Positions 17,171 through 26,971 are shown, numbered from the stretch's first letter. The stretch: DNA of 64,000 bases from Rhizobium rhizogenes NBRC 13257 (GCF_000696095.1 NZ_BAYX01000002.1:310001-374000); one strand, 5' to 3'. Program-made: numbers and translations. The notes: generated from the letters alone by a model not told the origin.

Positions 17171-17947
17171 TCAGCGGGAGTGATCTTCGCCGGCATCCGC
17201 GGGATCGAAGCGTTCCCAGCCGCGTGGCGTCAGATGTTCCTGCGGCTGGAACCGGGTCTTATAGTCCATCTTGCGCGAGCCCTTGACCCAATAGCCGAGA
17301 TAGACGTGCGGCAGGCCGAGCGCCTTGGTCCGCCTGATATGATCGAGGATCATGAAGGTGCCGAGCGAGCGATCCTGGAGATCGGGATTGAAATAGGAAT
17401 AGACCATCGACAGCCCATCACTCATCACGTCGGTCAGGGCCGCCGCCAGCAGCTCGCCCTTCGGCCGTTGCTCCAGCCCTGAGCCTTCCTCGCGCCGGCG
17501 ATATTCGATGATGCGGGTGTTGACGTGGGTGTCCTCCACCATGATCGCATAATCGAGCACGGTCATGTCGGACATGCCGCCCTGTTGATGGCGATAATCG
17601 AGATAGCGGCGGAAGAGGGAATATTGCTCGCTGGACGGCTGGGCCGGAAATTCGGTTGCGATGATATCGCTGTTTGTCGACTGCACGCGCTTCATCGAGC
17701 GGCTGGGCTCGAATTCCTGGGCGAGAATGCGGACGGAGATGCAGGCGCGGCAGGCTTCGCAGGCGGGGCGGTAGGCGATGTTCTGCGAGCGGCGGAAACC
17801 GCCCTGGGTCAGGATATCGTTCATCTCCGCCGCGCGCGGGCCGACGAGATGGGTGAAGACCTTGCGCTCCATCTCCCGCGGCAGGTACGGGCAGGCTGCC
17901 GGTGCCGTCAGATAAAACTGCGGAGATGGCGTCGACTGCGTATTCAT
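17171..17947 (-). CDS. bpt: Aspartate/glutamate leucyltransferase (Bpt)
   Basis: 258 aa cytoplasmic enzyme that transfers leucine from Leu-tRNA to proteins with N-terminal Asp or Glu, marking them for ClpS/ClpAP. The N-terminal ATE domain has the conserved [13 protein letters not shown] and the cysteine pair region [14 protein letters not shown]. The C-terminal ATE domain has [17 protein letters not shown], then [10 protein letters not shown] and [13 protein letters not shown]. The length is normal for the family. The downstream EamA gene starts immediately after the stop. Confidence 0.93.
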
Positions 17948-18139
17948 CTGCCGCTGGTTGACCTTTCATCCGGCATTCGACATCGCACAAGCATGGCCCA
18001 AGTTTGGAAAACGTCAACCATGTCCTTCATGTGAGGTCACAGTTTCCTGCCCTGTTTTGATGCAAAATGTCTTTCCATGCACAATAAACGGCTCGGATGA
18101 TCGGGCCGCGAGGATATTTGAGGTGGATATCGTCCTGTT

Positions 18140-18598
18140 CTAGGCGGTTTTGACGATAACCGTGCCGAGCAACAGGTCATGAATCAGGCGGCTGCGTTCG
18201 ATGAACAGGCCCGCCAGCAGGATGAGCGGCGTCAGGACGGAATTGAGGATCCAGAACAGCGCCAGATGCACGATGGCAGTCAGGAAATCCATCCGCCGGC
18301 CATCGACCCGCACCATGGCGATGCCCACGGCGCGCATGCCGAGCGAGGCCTGGTGCGGTCCGCCGAGCGTCCAGCCGAAATAAAGGCCCGCCACGAGGAT
18401 GAAGAGGACGGGGTAGAGGAAGAAGCCGAGCCCAAGCGTCAGGACCGATACGAAAAACAGAACGACTGCCGCCGGAATGCAGAGCAAAGCGACGATGACG
18501 TAGTCGATGATGAACGCGAAGATGCGCCGGCTCAGCACGCCACTATAGGCGCGCCAGTCGTCCGGTGCTGCATAAAGCGGGCTGGGATTAGAGCTCAT
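18140..18598 (-). CDS. RDD family membrane protein
   Basis: 152 aa from the ATG at 18598, which has AGGAAG upstream; a longer frame to 18793 overlaps hemB and is rejected. The family-defining Arg and Asp residues are seen in SRRIFAFIIDYVIVALL (about 23-40). Three to four membrane segments follow, and the last carries IERSRLIHDLLLGTVIV. The role is unknown, although RDD proteins have been linked to ion exchange. It begins 77 bp after hemB on the same strand, so co-transcription is likely. Confidence 0.85.
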   Translation of the reverse strand: MSSNPSPLYAAPDDWRAYSGVLSRRIFAFIIDYVIVALLCIPAAVVLFFVSVLTLGLGFFLYPVLFILVAGLYFGWTLGGPHQASLGMRAVGIAMVRVDGRRMDFLTAIVHLALFWILNSVLTPLILLAGLFIERSRLIHDLLLGTVIVKTA

Positions 18599-18675
18599 TG
18601 TCTTCTTCCTTAGAGAAACATTCGCGGAACATATGGTGTGAGGTTCGGCAAATGCAATAAGTCTGTGGTGATCAA

Positions 18676-19689
18676 TTACCTCTTTGCCAGAAGCTTCGCC
18701 ACGTCCATGGCGAAATAGCTGAGGATGCCGTCGCAGCCGGCGCGCTTGAAGGCGAGCAGCGTTTCCAGCATCACCCGCTCGCCGTCGATCCAACCATTGG
18801 CGGCGGCCGCCTTGATCATCGAATACTCGCCGGAGACCTGGTAGGCGAAGGTCGGAAGGCCGAATGCCTCCTTCAGACGCCAGCAGATATCGATATAGGG
18901 CAGTCCGGGCTTGACCATCAGCATGTCGGCGCCTTCCTCGACGTCGAGAGCGGCGTCGCGCACGGCCTCGGTGCCGTTGGCCGGGTCTATATAATAGGTC
19001 TTCTTGTCGCCTTTCAGCAGGCCGCCGGTCGAGATCGCCTCGCGATAGGGGCCATAGAAGGCCGAACTGAACTTGGTGGCGTAGCTCATAATGCCGACGC
19101 CCTGGTGGCCGGCGGCGTCCAGCGCCTGGCGGATGGCGCCGATGCGCCCGTCCATCATTTCCGACGGCGCGATGATGTCGGCGCCGGCATCGGCCTGGTA
19201 GACCGCGGCGCGCATCACTTGCTCGACCGTCTCGTCATTGACGATTTCATTGCCGCGCAGAATGCCGTCATGGCCGTGGCTGGTGAAGGGATCCAGCGCG
19301 ACGTCGGTGATAACGCCGATATTCGGCACGGCCTTCTTGATGGCGGCGGTGGCGAGATTGATGAGGTTGTTCTTTTCCAGGCTGTTCGAGCCGGTCGCGT
19401 CGCGCAGCTCCATTTCGATGTTCGGGAAGGTGGCAAGCGCCGGAATACCCAGATCGGCGGCTTCTTTTGCCGCCTCCACGGCCTTGTCGACGGTCATGCG
19501 ATTGACGCCGGGCATGGCCGGGATCGGCTCTATAATGCCGCTGCCGGGGATGATGAAGATCGGCCAGATGAGGTCGTCGACGGTCAGGCGGTTTTCCTGC
19601 ACTAGGCGACGCGTCCAATCGGCCTTGCGGTTGCGCCGCATCCGCCGATGCCCGGTTATCTCGTCAACAAGATGCGTCTTGTCCTGCAT
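18676..19689 (-). CDS. hemB: Porphobilinogen synthase (delta-aminolevulinic acid dehydratase)
   Basis: 337 aa enzyme that condenses two 5-aminolevulinate molecules to porphobilinogen in tetrapyrrole synthesis. The Schiff-base lysines are in MSYATKFSSAFYGPYR (about 202) and MLMVKPGLPYIDI (about 255). The metal-site segment DVALDPFTSHGHDGI lacks the zinc cysteines, which points to the Mg-dependent form usual in Rhizobiales. LVDEITGHRRMRRNRKADW is the typical N-terminus. The upstream region contains a TATATT-like -10 box but I could not place a -35. Confidence 0.95.
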   Translation of the reverse strand: MQDKTHLVDEITGHRRMRRNRKADWTRRLVQENRLTVDDLIWPIFIIPGSGIIEPIPAMPGVNRMTVDKAVEAAKEAADLGIPALATFPNIEMELRDATGSNSLEKNNLINLATAAIKKAVPNIGVITDVALDPFTSHGHDGILRGNEIVNDETVEQVMRAAVYQADAGADIIAPSEMMDGRIGAIRQALDAAGHQGVGIMSYATKFSSAFYGPYREAISTGGLLKGDKKTYYIDPANGTEAVRDAALDVEEGADMLMVKPGLPYIDICWRLKEAFGLPTFAYQVSGEYSMIKAAAANGWIDGERVMLETLLAFKRAGCDGILSYFAMDVAKLLAKR

Positions 19690-19834
19690 GGTCCCGCCGT
19701 CCTCTTTGGTCTATCTATCGCCTTAATATATAGGCAGCGTACCTATCACGCTGTCCCCAGGATTCAAAACCAGGCGAAAGGCCGCAGCCATTATAACTCT
19801 GGCGAGCCCGAGGCCTCCTACGTATTGTTCGCGC

Positions 19835-20272
19835 ATGGAACCTGATTCTTCCGCCGTACCCAAGAGCACGCTGACGGACATCCTGTTCGTCGTGTTCTTG
19901 CGGCTGATCGCCATCGCCTGTTTCTGGCTAGGCCTGCAATATTGGTCGATGCTGGTCGGCTATTCGCTGGCGGGCCAGGCCCGGTTCGATCTGCTCAATC
20001 TGCCCTGGAAGGTGGCGAGCGCCGGCCTGGCCGTTGTCTTCCCCGTCGCAGCGCTCGGCCTGTGGCTGACCGTCTCCTGGGGACCTGTCATCTGGGTGCT
20101 TGCCGCAGGCGGCCAGGCACTGATGTACGGGCTCTGGCCGCAGATCTTTGGCTCCAATTTATTGATCGTGATCCTGCATGCCTGCGTGGCCGTTCTCTAC
20201 TGCGCTTTCCGCATTTTGCTATGGCTGGAAAAGCGCCGGCGCCAGCAGCAGGTAATGGTTGATTTACCCTGA
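19835..20272 (+). CDS. Small four-helix membrane protein (possibly DUF6163)
   Basis: 145 aa with four hydrophobic helices: ILFVVFLRLIAIACFWLG, WKVASAGLAVVFPVAALGLWL, GPVIWVLAAGGQALMYGL and LLIVILHACVAVLYCAFRIL. The tail is basic (EKRRRQQQ). The positive-inside pattern places both ends in the cytoplasm. It is divergent from hemB and upstream of ldtR, a position that I believe is conserved in rhizobia. The family name is from memory and is not proven by motifs. Confidence 0.7.
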   Translation: MEPDSSAVPKSTLTDILFVVFLRLIAIACFWLGLQYWSMLVGYSLAGQARFDLLNLPWKVASAGLAVVFPVAALGLWLTVSWGPVIWVLAAGGQALMYGLWPQIFGSNLLIVILHACVAVLYCAFRILLWLEKRRRQQQVMVDLP

Positions 20273-20399
20273 GACACTAACCCGTCGTGGTAAGGTGCTG
20301 TTAAGCTTGCAGTTTAAGTAGAATTTTATGTGTATTCGATAGGGTCTCACTCAAGGCGGGAAGAAAACGACACCGCCAAACAAACAGTGAGGCCAAGTC

Positions 20400-20918
20400 A
20401 TGATGAACACGAAAATCAAGCCGCAGGCAGTTGCAACCGCTCGGGACCAGCAGGTCGAGGACATCCGTGGTCTGTACATGGAATCCCTCCACCTGGTGGA
20501 GCGTCTTCACCGCCGTCTCCTCGATGTGATCAAGGATGAGTTCGACCGCCAGGGTCGCGACGACGTCAACGCCGTTCAGGCGCTGCTCCTCTTCAACATC
20601 GGCAATTCCGAGCTGACCGCCGGCGAGCTGCGCTCGCGTGGCTTCTACCTCGGTTCCAACGTTTCCTACAACGTCAAGAAGCTGGTCGACCTCGGCTTCA
20701 TCAACCACCAGCGTTCTCGCATCGACCGTCGCTCGGTCCGTATCAGCCTGACCGAAAGCGGCCAGGACATCGCCGAAACCGTCGCCAAGCTCTACGACCG
20801 CCATATCGGCTCGATCGACAAGGTCGGCGGCATCGGCACGGACGAGTTCACCCAGATGAACAAGCTCCTGCAGCGCCTCGACCGTTTCTGGAACGACCAG
20901 ATCCTGTATCGCCTGTAA
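20400..20918 (+). CDS. ldtR: MarR-family transcriptional regulator LdtR
   Basis: 172 aa, with GAGG upstream of the first of two adjacent ATGs. The winged helix sits at residues 60-120: ALLLFNIGNSELTAGELRSR, then YLGSNVSYNVKKLVDLGFI, then the wing HQRSRIDRRSVRISLTESG. Dimer helices flank it. In Candidatus Liberibacter asiaticus, LdtR activates the adjacent L,D-transpeptidase gene ldtP and affects osmotic tolerance; the same pair occurs here. It is a single-gene transcript ending in a strong terminator. Confidence 0.85.
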   Translation: MMNTKIKPQAVATARDQQVEDIRGLYMESLHLVERLHRRLLDVIKDEFDRQGRDDVNAVQALLLFNIGNSELTAGELRSRGFYLGSNVSYNVKKLVDLGFINHQRSRIDRRSVRISLTESGQDIAETVAKLYDRHIGSIDKVGGIGTDEFTQMNKLLQRLDRFWNDQILYRL

Positions 20919-20960
20919 GCAATACCCGCGGATTGACCGCAAGACTCTCCAGTCAAAACA

Positions 20961-21000
20961 AGCCGGATGCGTTCCCTGCGCGTCCGGCTGTGTTTGTTTG
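20961..21000 (+). terminator. Terminator downstream of ldtR
   Basis: Stem AGCCGGATGCG / CGCGTCCGGCT (10 of 11 paired, 7-nt loop) is followed by GTGTTTGTTTG. It separates ldtR from ldtP, so ldtP needs its own promoter. Confidence 0.8.
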
Positions 21001-21439
21001 AGGGGAGGGATATCTGCCTGTCTGTGGGCTTTTTGCCACGTCCCGCCACGACCTTGCGGGACGAGCGCCGTCCGCGACCTCTACACGATTGACGCCGGAT
21101 CAACAGGCGCTATTAACCGCGCTCATCTAGTGGTATTTTAGCAAGTGCAATATGGCGTTTCTTCCGATCCGGCAGGCGAAGGCAAGTTTCATGCCGGGCG
21201 ACACGAATCGGCCATATTGCTATGACAGCGGAAACGAACGGCAAGCTGCGCTTCAAGTCTTGATTTTCATGCCTGAGCGCTTTGGCCTCGCAATATTGTG
21301 ACGGTCCGTGACGAAGTTTTTGTGGTGCTTTGAGGCAACGGATTGATACTGAGCTGCACGACTTGGCATAAGCCGGGGTATTTGCTGCTTCCTCTCTTGG
21401 CTGCGGATGAAATTGATCGCAGCGTTGAACGGTAGGGAT
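21001..21439. promoter_or_regulatory. ldtP upstream region with three GCAATAT-type motifs
   Basis: This stretch has no gene. It holds GCAATATGGC at 21147-21156, its exact inverted copy GCCATATTGC at 21211-21220, and GCAATATTG at 21290-21298, which contains the palindrome CAATATTG. The last is followed by the closely spaced direct repeat GTGACG. The motifs are candidate LdtR sites. I could not place a confident -35/-10 pair. Confidence 0.4.
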
Positions 21440-22753
21440 ATGTCGAAGAAAAACGGAATTGAACCTTTCTCGCGCCGCTTCTTCCTGCGGTCTGCGGCAA
21501 CTTTTGGCGTGGCCGCCTTGGCCGCTCCTGCTCTCGCGCAGCAGGATCAGACGCCCCTCGACGCGCTGATCAACAACCGCGCCCGCGGCAATTGGGATGA
21601 CCAGTTCGACGCAAAGGCCGCGGCACGCACCGCCGCCGCCGTCCAGTCGAACACGCCGATCCTCGGGCCTGATTCCGTCCCGAACATCCAGCAGGCGATC
21701 GCCCAGTATCAGAACATCGCCGCCAATGGCGGCTGGCCGCAGATCACCCCCGGCGATCAGAAATTGCAGCTCGGCGTCACCGATGGCGCCGTTCAGGCGC
21801 TGCGCCAGCATCTGATGGTGACGGGCGACCTGCCGAGGGAAGCCGGCATTTCCTCCGCCTTCGACTCCTATGTCGACGGCGCCGTGAAGCGTTTCCAGGC
21901 CCGCCACGGCCTGCCGCCGGATGGTGTCCTCGGCGACTTCACGCTGAAGGCAATGAACATCCCCGCAAACGTCCGCCTGCAGCAGCTGAACACCAACCTC
22001 GTTCGCCTGCAGACCTTCCCGGCCGATCTGGGCCGGCGTCACGTCATGGTCAATATTCCGGCGACCCGTGTCGAAGCCGTAGAGGACGGTCAAGTAGCGC
22101 TGCGTCACGAGGCGATTGTCGGCCGGGAATCGCGCCCGACGCACCTTATCAATTCAAAGATCTACGAGGTCATCCTCAACCCGTACTGGACGGCGCCGCG
22201 CTCCATCATCATCAAGGACATCATGCCGCTGATGCGGAAGGATCCGACCTACCTGTCGAAGAACAACATCCGCCTTCTCGACGGCAAGGGCCAGGAGGTT
22301 GCGCCTGAGACGATCGACTGGAATTCGGACAAGGCTCCGAACCTGATGTTCCGTCAGGATCCGGGCAAGACCAACGCCATGGCGTCCACGAAGATCAACT
22401 TCTATAATCCCAACAACGAATATATGCACGATACGCCTGAACAGGGCCTGTTCAACAAGCTGATGCGTTTCGACAGCTCGGGCTGTGTGCGCGTTCAGAA
22501 CGTCCGCGACCTGGCGACCTGGCTGCTGACCGATACTCCGGGCTGGCCGCGTCAGCACATTGAGCAAGTCATCTCCACGCGCGTCAACACGCCGATTAAG
22601 CTGGCGACGGAAGTGCCGGTCTATTTCGTCTATATCTCCGCCTGGAGCGCTGCCGACGGCATCGTCCAGTTCCGTGACGATATCTATAATCTCGACGGCA
22701 ATTCCCAGCTGGCGCTCGACACGACCCAGGGCATGGAGCAGCCGGTTCAATAA
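21440..22753 (+). CDS. ldtP: L,D-transpeptidase LdtP (YkuD domain with peptidoglycan-binding domain)
   Basis: 437 aa from the ATG at 21440, which has GGTAGG just upstream; an ATG at 21407 is the alternative. The N-terminus has SRRFFLRSAATFG, a Tat-like signal with cleavage after PALAQ. A peptidoglycan-binding domain lies near residues 145-170 (VKRFQARHGLPPDGVLGDFT). The YkuD catalytic domain follows, with the active cysteine in FDSSGCVRVQNVRDL near residue 348 and an upstream His in YMHDTPEQGLF. The enzyme forms 3-3 peptide crosslinks or attaches proteins to peptidoglycan in the periplasm. It is likely activated by LdtR. Confidence 0.92.
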   Translation: MSKKNGIEPFSRRFFLRSAATFGVAALAAPALAQQDQTPLDALINNRARGNWDDQFDAKAAARTAAAVQSNTPILGPDSVPNIQQAIAQYQNIAANGGWPQITPGDQKLQLGVTDGAVQALRQHLMVTGDLPREAGISSAFDSYVDGAVKRFQARHGLPPDGVLGDFTLKAMNIPANVRLQQLNTNLVRLQTFPADLGRRHVMVNIPATRVEAVEDGQVALRHEAIVGRESRPTHLINSKIYEVILNPYWTAPRSIIIKDIMPLMRKDPTYLSKNNIRLLDGKGQEVAPETIDWNSDKAPNLMFRQDPGKTNAMASTKINFYNPNNEYMHDTPEQGLFNKLMRFDSSGCVRVQNVRDLATWLLTDTPGWPRQHIEQVISTRVNTPIKLATEVPVYFVYISAWSAADGIVQFRDDIYNLDGNSQLALDTTQGMEQPVQ

Positions 22754-22780
22754 TCGGTCTTGCTTTGATGGAATCTGTGA

Positions 22781-22808
22781 AAAGCCGCGTCTTCGGATGC
22801 GGCTTTTT
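22781..22808 (+). terminator. Terminator downstream of ldtP
   Basis: AAAGCCGC / GCGGCTTT is an 8-bp stem with a 10-nt loop, followed by TTCGTTTG. Confidence 0.85.
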
Positions 22809-22930
22809 CGTTTGCGGGAGGCACTCATCGTAGAATGCCCAGCAAATGTCGCTGATCGTATTGCTCTCGGGCAACCCTGACGCTAATACCGTGTCTCCAT
22901 TGCCGTTCCGGCCCGTTAGGAGCTTTCACG

Positions 22931-24229
22931 ATGACCTCTGCTTCCACCGAACCTTTCTTCAATCGCTCGCTCGCCGATACCGATCCGGAAATCTTTGGCG
23001 CAATCGGCAAGGAATTGGGTCGCCAGCGGCACGAGATCGAATTGATCGCCTCGGAAAACATCGTCTCCCGCGCAGTGCTGGAAGCGCAGGGCTCGATCAT
23101 GACGAACAAATATGCCGAGGGCTATCCGGGCAAGCGCTATTATGGCGGCTGCCAGTATGTCGATATCGCCGAAGAGCTCGCCATCGAGCGCGCCAAGAAG
23201 CTGTTCGGAGTCAACTTCGCCAACGTTCAGCCGAATTCCGGTTCGCAGATGAACCAGGCCGTGTTCCTGGCGCTGCTGCAGCCGGGCGACACCTTCATGG
23301 GTCTTGATCTCAATTCTGGTGGTCACCTGACGCATGGTTCACCTGTCAACATGTCCGGCAAGTGGTTCAACGTCGTCTCCTACGGCGTGCGCGAAGGCGA
23401 CAACCTGCTCGATATGGAAGCCGTTCAGCGCAAGGCCGAAGAGACCAAACCGAAGCTGATCATTGCCGGCGGCACCGCCTATTCCCGTATCTGGGACTGG
23501 AAGCGCTTCCGCGAGATCGCCGACAGCGTCGGCGCCTACCTGATGGTCGACATGGCCCACATCGCCGGCCTCGTCGCCGGTGGCCAGCATCCGTCGCCGT
23601 TCCCGCATTGCCACGTCGCGACCACCACGACCCACAAGTCGCTGCGCGGCCCGCGCGGTGGCATGATCCTCACCAATGACGAGGATCTGGCGAAGAAGTT
23701 CAACTCGGCCGTTTTCCCGGGCCTCCAGGGCGGCCCGCTGATGCACGTCATCGCCGCCAAGGCCGTGGCGCTTGGCGAAGCACTGCAGCCGGAATTCCAG
23801 GATTATGCCGCGCAGATCGTCAAGAACGCCAAGGCGCTTTCCGAAACGCTGATCTCCGGCGGCGTCGACGTCGTTTCCGGCGGCACCGACAACCACCTGA
23901 TGCTGGTCGACCTGCGCAAGAAGAACGCCACCGGCAAGCGCGCCGAGGCTGCTCTTGGCCGCGCCTACGTCACCTGCAACAAGAACGGTATCCCGTTCGA
24001 CCCGGAAAAGCCCTTCGTGACCTCCGGCGTCCGTCTCGGCACTCCGGCCGGCACGACGCGCGGCTTCAAGGAAGCTGAATTCCGCGAGATCGGCAATCTC
24101 ATCATCGAAGTGCTGGATGGCCTGAAGGTCGCCAACTCCGATGAAGGCAATGCCGCTGTCGAGGCTGCCGTGCGCGAGAAGGTGATCAAGCTTACCGATC
24201 GCTTCCCGATGTACGGCTATATGGGCTGA
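22931..24229 (+). CDS. glyA: Serine hydroxymethyltransferase
   Basis: 432 aa PLP enzyme that converts serine and tetrahydrofolate to glycine and 5,10-methylene-THF. The PLP lysine is in [16 protein letters not shown] near residue 236. [19 protein letters not shown] (about 35) and [16 protein letters not shown] (about 57) are family signatures. The ribosome site is TTAGGAG. It leads a run glyA-nrdR-ribD-ribE with gaps of 9, 2 and -1 bp, so these are probably one transcript. No glycine riboswitch is visible in the 120 bp upstream. Confidence 0.96.
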   Translation: MTSASTEPFFNRSLADTDPEIFGAIGKELGRQRHEIELIASENIVSRAVLEAQGSIMTNKYAEGYPGKRYYGGCQYVDIAEELAIERAKKLFGVNFANVQPNSGSQMNQAVFLALLQPGDTFMGLDLNSGGHLTHGSPVNMSGKWFNVVSYGVREGDNLLDMEAVQRKAEETKPKLIIAGGTAYSRIWDWKRFREIADSVGAYLMVDMAHIAGLVAGGQHPSPFPHCHVATTTTHKSLRGPRGGMILTNDEDLAKKFNSAVFPGLQGGPLMHVIAAKAVALGEALQPEFQDYAAQIVKNAKALSETLISGGVDVVSGGTDNHLMLVDLRKKNATGKRAEAALGRAYVTCNKNGIPFDPEKPFVTSGVRLGTPAGTTRGFKEAEFREIGNLIIEVLDGLKVANSDEGNAAVEAAVREKVIKLTDRFPMYGYMG

Positions 24230-24238
24230 GGAGAGCGA

Positions 24239-24715
24239 ATGCGCTGCCCCTATTGCGGTTCGGAAGATACCCAGGTCAAGGATTCGCGGCCGGCGGAGGA
24301 TAATACCTCCATTCGCCGGCGGCGGATCTGTCCGGATTGCGGCGGCCGTTTCACGACCTTCGAGCGCGTGCAGTTGCGCGAGCTGATGGTTATCAAGAAG
24401 ACCGGCCGCAAGGTGCTGTTCGATCGAGACAAGCTGGTGCGCTCTTTCGAGATCGCGCTGCGCAAGCGCCCGGTCGACCGGGATCGTATCGAGCGCGCGG
24501 TTTCCGGCATCGTCCGCCGCCTGGAAAGCTCGGGCGAGACGGAAATCAGCTCGGAACAGATCGGTTTGCAGGTGCTGGAAGCCCTGAAGAGCCTCGATGA
24601 CGTTGCCTTCGTGCGTTATGCTTCCGTCTATCGCGATTTTTCGCATGCGGAGGATTTCGAGAACGTGATCACCGAGATCAATGCCAAGATCGCCCGCGAT
24701 CCGCTGGATCCCTGA
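24239..24715 (+). CDS. nrdR: Transcriptional repressor NrdR
   Basis: 158 aa repressor of ribonucleotide reductase genes that senses ATP/dATP. The zinc ribbon has two Cys pairs, CPYC at residues 3-6 and CPDC at 31-34. An ATP-cone follows ([20 protein letters not shown] to about residue 140). The C-terminal [16 protein letters not shown] is typical of the family. It starts 9 bp after glyA. Confidence 0.95.
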   Translation: MRCPYCGSEDTQVKDSRPAEDNTSIRRRRICPDCGGRFTTFERVQLRELMVIKKTGRKVLFDRDKLVRSFEIALRKRPVDRDRIERAVSGIVRRLESSGETEISSEQIGLQVLEALKSLDDVAFVRYASVYRDFSHAEDFENVITEINAKIARDPLDP

Positions 24716-24717
24716 CC

Positions 24718-25827
24718 ATGACGCGCCGGCCGGACGACGAACGTTTCATGGCCGCGGCGATCCGCCTGTCGCGCTGGCATTTAGGGCTTACCTCCACCAA
24801 CCCTTCCGTCGGCTGCGTGATCGTCAAGGATGGTGCCGTCATCGGCCGCGGCGTTACCGCGGTTGGAGGCCGGCCGCATGCCGAAACCCAGGCGCTGGCC
24901 GACGCCGGTGAGGCGGCGAGGGGAGCCACGGCCTATGTCACGCTCGAACCCTGTTCGCATTACGGCAAGACGCCGCCTTGCTCCGAGGCGCTCATCGCCT
25001 ATGGCGTCGCCCGTGTCGTCATCAGCGTTACTGATCCCGATCAGCGCGTTTCCGGGCGCGGCATCGCGATGCTGCGGGATGCGGGGATCGAGGTCGATAT
25101 CGGTATTCTCGAGGAAGAGGGCAGGCACTCGCTCGCCGGCTATCTCATGCGCCAGACGAGAAATCGGCCGTATGTGACTCTCAAGCTTGCCGTTTCCACA
25201 GACGGGATGATCGGCAAGACGGGCACAGGGCAGGTGCGTATCACCGGCGATGTCGCCCGCGCCCAGGTGCAAGTCGTTCGCGCCGAAAGCGACGCCATCC
25301 TGGTCGGCATCGGCACGGCCATCGCCGACGATCCGGAATTGACTTGCCGCCTGCCGGGCTTGGAAGATCGAACGCCGCTGCGCATCGTCATTGACGACCA
25401 GCTTCAGCTTCCGCTCGGTAGCAAGCTCGTGAAGACGGCGCGGCAATATCCGGTGATCACCGTTGCCGGTCATCCGCCGCCCTTCGATGAAAATACCGAC
25501 AAGGCCCTTATGGCCCGCCGTGCCGCGCTCGATGATGCCGGCGTCGAAGTGCTGCAATCCAATTCCAACGAACCGGGCGAGTTGCTGGAAGCGCTCGGCA
25601 CGCGTGGCATTTCCTCCCTTCTCGTCGAGGGTGGCGCAAGGGTAGCGCAACGCTTTCTCGATGCGGACCTGGTCGACCGTATTCTTCTCTTCCAGGGGCC
25701 GGATGCGATCGGCGAGGGCGGTATTGAATCGCCGGTCACGAAGACCAATATCCCACCCAGTTTCAGGCATATCCGCGCGAGCCAGTTTGGCGATGATCGC
25801 TGCGACGAATTTGAAAGAGGTTTTTGA
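24718..25827 (+). CDS. ribD: Bifunctional riboflavin deaminase/reductase RibD
   Basis: 369 aa. The N-terminal deaminase domain has the zinc-site motifs PHAETQAL (about 60) and LEPCSHYGKTPPCSEAL (about 78). The C-terminal reductase domain (about 150-365) has VTLKLAVSTDGMIG and SLLVEGGARVAQRFLDADL. It performs the second and third steps of riboflavin synthesis from GTP. The start is 2 bp after nrdR, and the TGA overlaps the ribE ATG by one base. Confidence 0.95.
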   Translation: MTRRPDDERFMAAAIRLSRWHLGLTSTNPSVGCVIVKDGAVIGRGVTAVGGRPHAETQALADAGEAARGATAYVTLEPCSHYGKTPPCSEALIAYGVARVVISVTDPDQRVSGRGIAMLRDAGIEVDIGILEEEGRHSLAGYLMRQTRNRPYVTLKLAVSTDGMIGKTGTGQVRITGDVARAQVQVVRAESDAILVGIGTAIADDPELTCRLPGLEDRTPLRIVIDDQLQLPLGSKLVKTARQYPVITVAGHPPPFDENTDKALMARRAALDDAGVEVLQSNSNEPGELLEALGTRGISSLLVEGGARVAQRFLDADLVDRILLFQGPDAIGEGGIESPVTKTNIPPSFRHIRASQFGDDRCDEFERGF

Positions 25828-26447
25828 TGTTTACCGGAATTGTCACCGATATCGGCACAGTCGAATCCGTCTCTCCGCTCAAGGAAGGCATCAAGCTGCG
25901 TGTCGTCACCAATTACGACCCGGCGACGATCGACATGGGCGCCTCGATTTCCCATTCCGGCATTTGCCTGACGGTGACCGGTCTGCCGGAAGCGGGCAGC
26001 AACGGCCGCTGGTTCGAAGTGGAAGCCTGGGAGGAAGCCCTGCGGCTGACCACCATCGGCAAGTGGCAGGCCGGCAGCAACATCAATCTCGAGCGCTCGC
26101 TGAAGATCGGCGATGAACTCGGCGGCCATATCGTTTCCGGCCATGTGGACGGCAAGGCCGAAATCCTGTCGGCGACGGAAGAGGGCGACGCCACCCGCTA
26201 TCGCCTGCGCGCGCCGGAACATCTCGCGAAATTCGTCGCTCCCAAGGGCTCGATCGCCCTCGACGGCACATCGCTCACGGTCAACGCCGTCGACGGCACC
26301 GATTTCGACGTGCTGTTGATCCGCCATACGCTGGAGGTCACCACCTGGGGCGAGCGCAAGGCCGGCGATTTCGTCAATTTCGAAGTCGACACCATGGCCC
26401 GCTATGCCGCGCGGTTGGCGGAATTCCCGGTTGTCCGGGAAGGCTGA
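25827..26447 (+). CDS. ribE: Riboflavin synthase, alpha subunit
   Basis: 206 aa enzyme that dismutates two 6,7-dimethyl-8-ribityllumazine molecules to riboflavin. It starts with the classic MFTGIVTDIG. Two lumazine-binding barrels follow, the first with SHSGICLTVTG and the second with KGSIALDGTSLTVNAV, with the linker GGHIVSGHVDG between them. The ATG at 25827 shares one base with the ribD stop. The operon is then broken by three genes on the other strand before ribH. Confidence 0.95.
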   Translation: MFTGIVTDIGTVESVSPLKEGIKLRVVTNYDPATIDMGASISHSGICLTVTGLPEAGSNGRWFEVEAWEEALRLTTIGKWQAGSNINLERSLKIGDELGGHIVSGHVDGKAEILSATEEGDATRYRLRAPEHLAKFVAPKGSIALDGTSLTVNAVDGTDFDVLLIRHTLEVTTWGERKAGDFVNFEVDTMARYAARLAEFPVVREG

Positions 26448-26459
26448 GCTTCGACCCTC

Positions 26460-26945
26460 TCAGGCGAGCGTCTTTTCCATGCGAAAGTTTGGAAGGGTCT
26501 GCCCGCGCTTTTCCACGGTTTGAGCGGCGAGGACAATAAACCCTTTTCGTTCGAAGAAGGGTCTGGCGGTGAGGCTGGCCTCGGTGAAAATTCGCCGGTG
26601 CCCCTGATGGCGGGCGGCGGCCTCCACTGTTTTTAAAAGCAGGCCGGCGACACCCTTGCCCTGATGGTCCGGGAGGACGAACATCATGTCCAGGCAGCCA
26701 TCCGCCTTCAGATCGGAAAAACCAACGGGCTGCGCCTCGTAAATCGCCATCCAGGTCGGCCTGCCAGCGCGCCACTGCGCCCAGACCTCGGGATCATCGA
26801 CCTTCGCCCAGGCATCGATCTGCGCGGGACCGTAATCCTTCGACGCAATCTCCCGAATTGCTCGCAGGAAAATGTCGATCGTGGCGCCGGCGTCGTCGGG
26901 GGCATATTCCCTAATGCCGATGTCATGCCGTGAACTCATGGGCAT
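26460..26945 (-). CDS. GNAT family N-acetyltransferase
   Basis: About 161 aa from the ATG at 26945; a second ATG at 26939 is equally possible, with AAGGG upstream of both. The acetyl-CoA-binding motif A is MMFVLPDHQGKGVAGLLLKT near residues 90-110 (Q-G-x-G-x-A/G). The motif B region is ASLTARPFFERKGFIV. The substrate is unknown. It converges on ribE with only 12 bp between stops. Confidence 0.85.
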   Translation of the reverse strand: MPMSSRHDIGIREYAPDDAGATIDIFLRAIREIASKDYGPAQIDAWAKVDDPEVWAQWRAGRPTWMAIYEAQPVGFSDLKADGCLDMMFVLPDHQGKGVAGLLLKTVEAAARHQGHRRIFTEASLTARPFFERKGFIVLAAQTVEKRGQTLPNFRMEKTLA

Positions 26946-26971
26946 CGATCCCTTCGACGGTCGCGGCCGCT

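Noticed and set aside
20295..20320. CtrA-type TTAA-N7-TTAA box ahead of ldtR
   Set aside because: The two TTAA units are spaced by 9 rather than 7 bases, so it does not match the consensus.
22811..22930. Glycine riboswitch ahead of glyA
   Set aside because: No tandem aptamer pattern fits in the 120 bp and the expected core motifs are absent.
23339..24646. 435-residue minus-strand frame inside glyA and nrdR
   Set aside because: Spans two real plus-strand genes; no domain and antisense-type composition.
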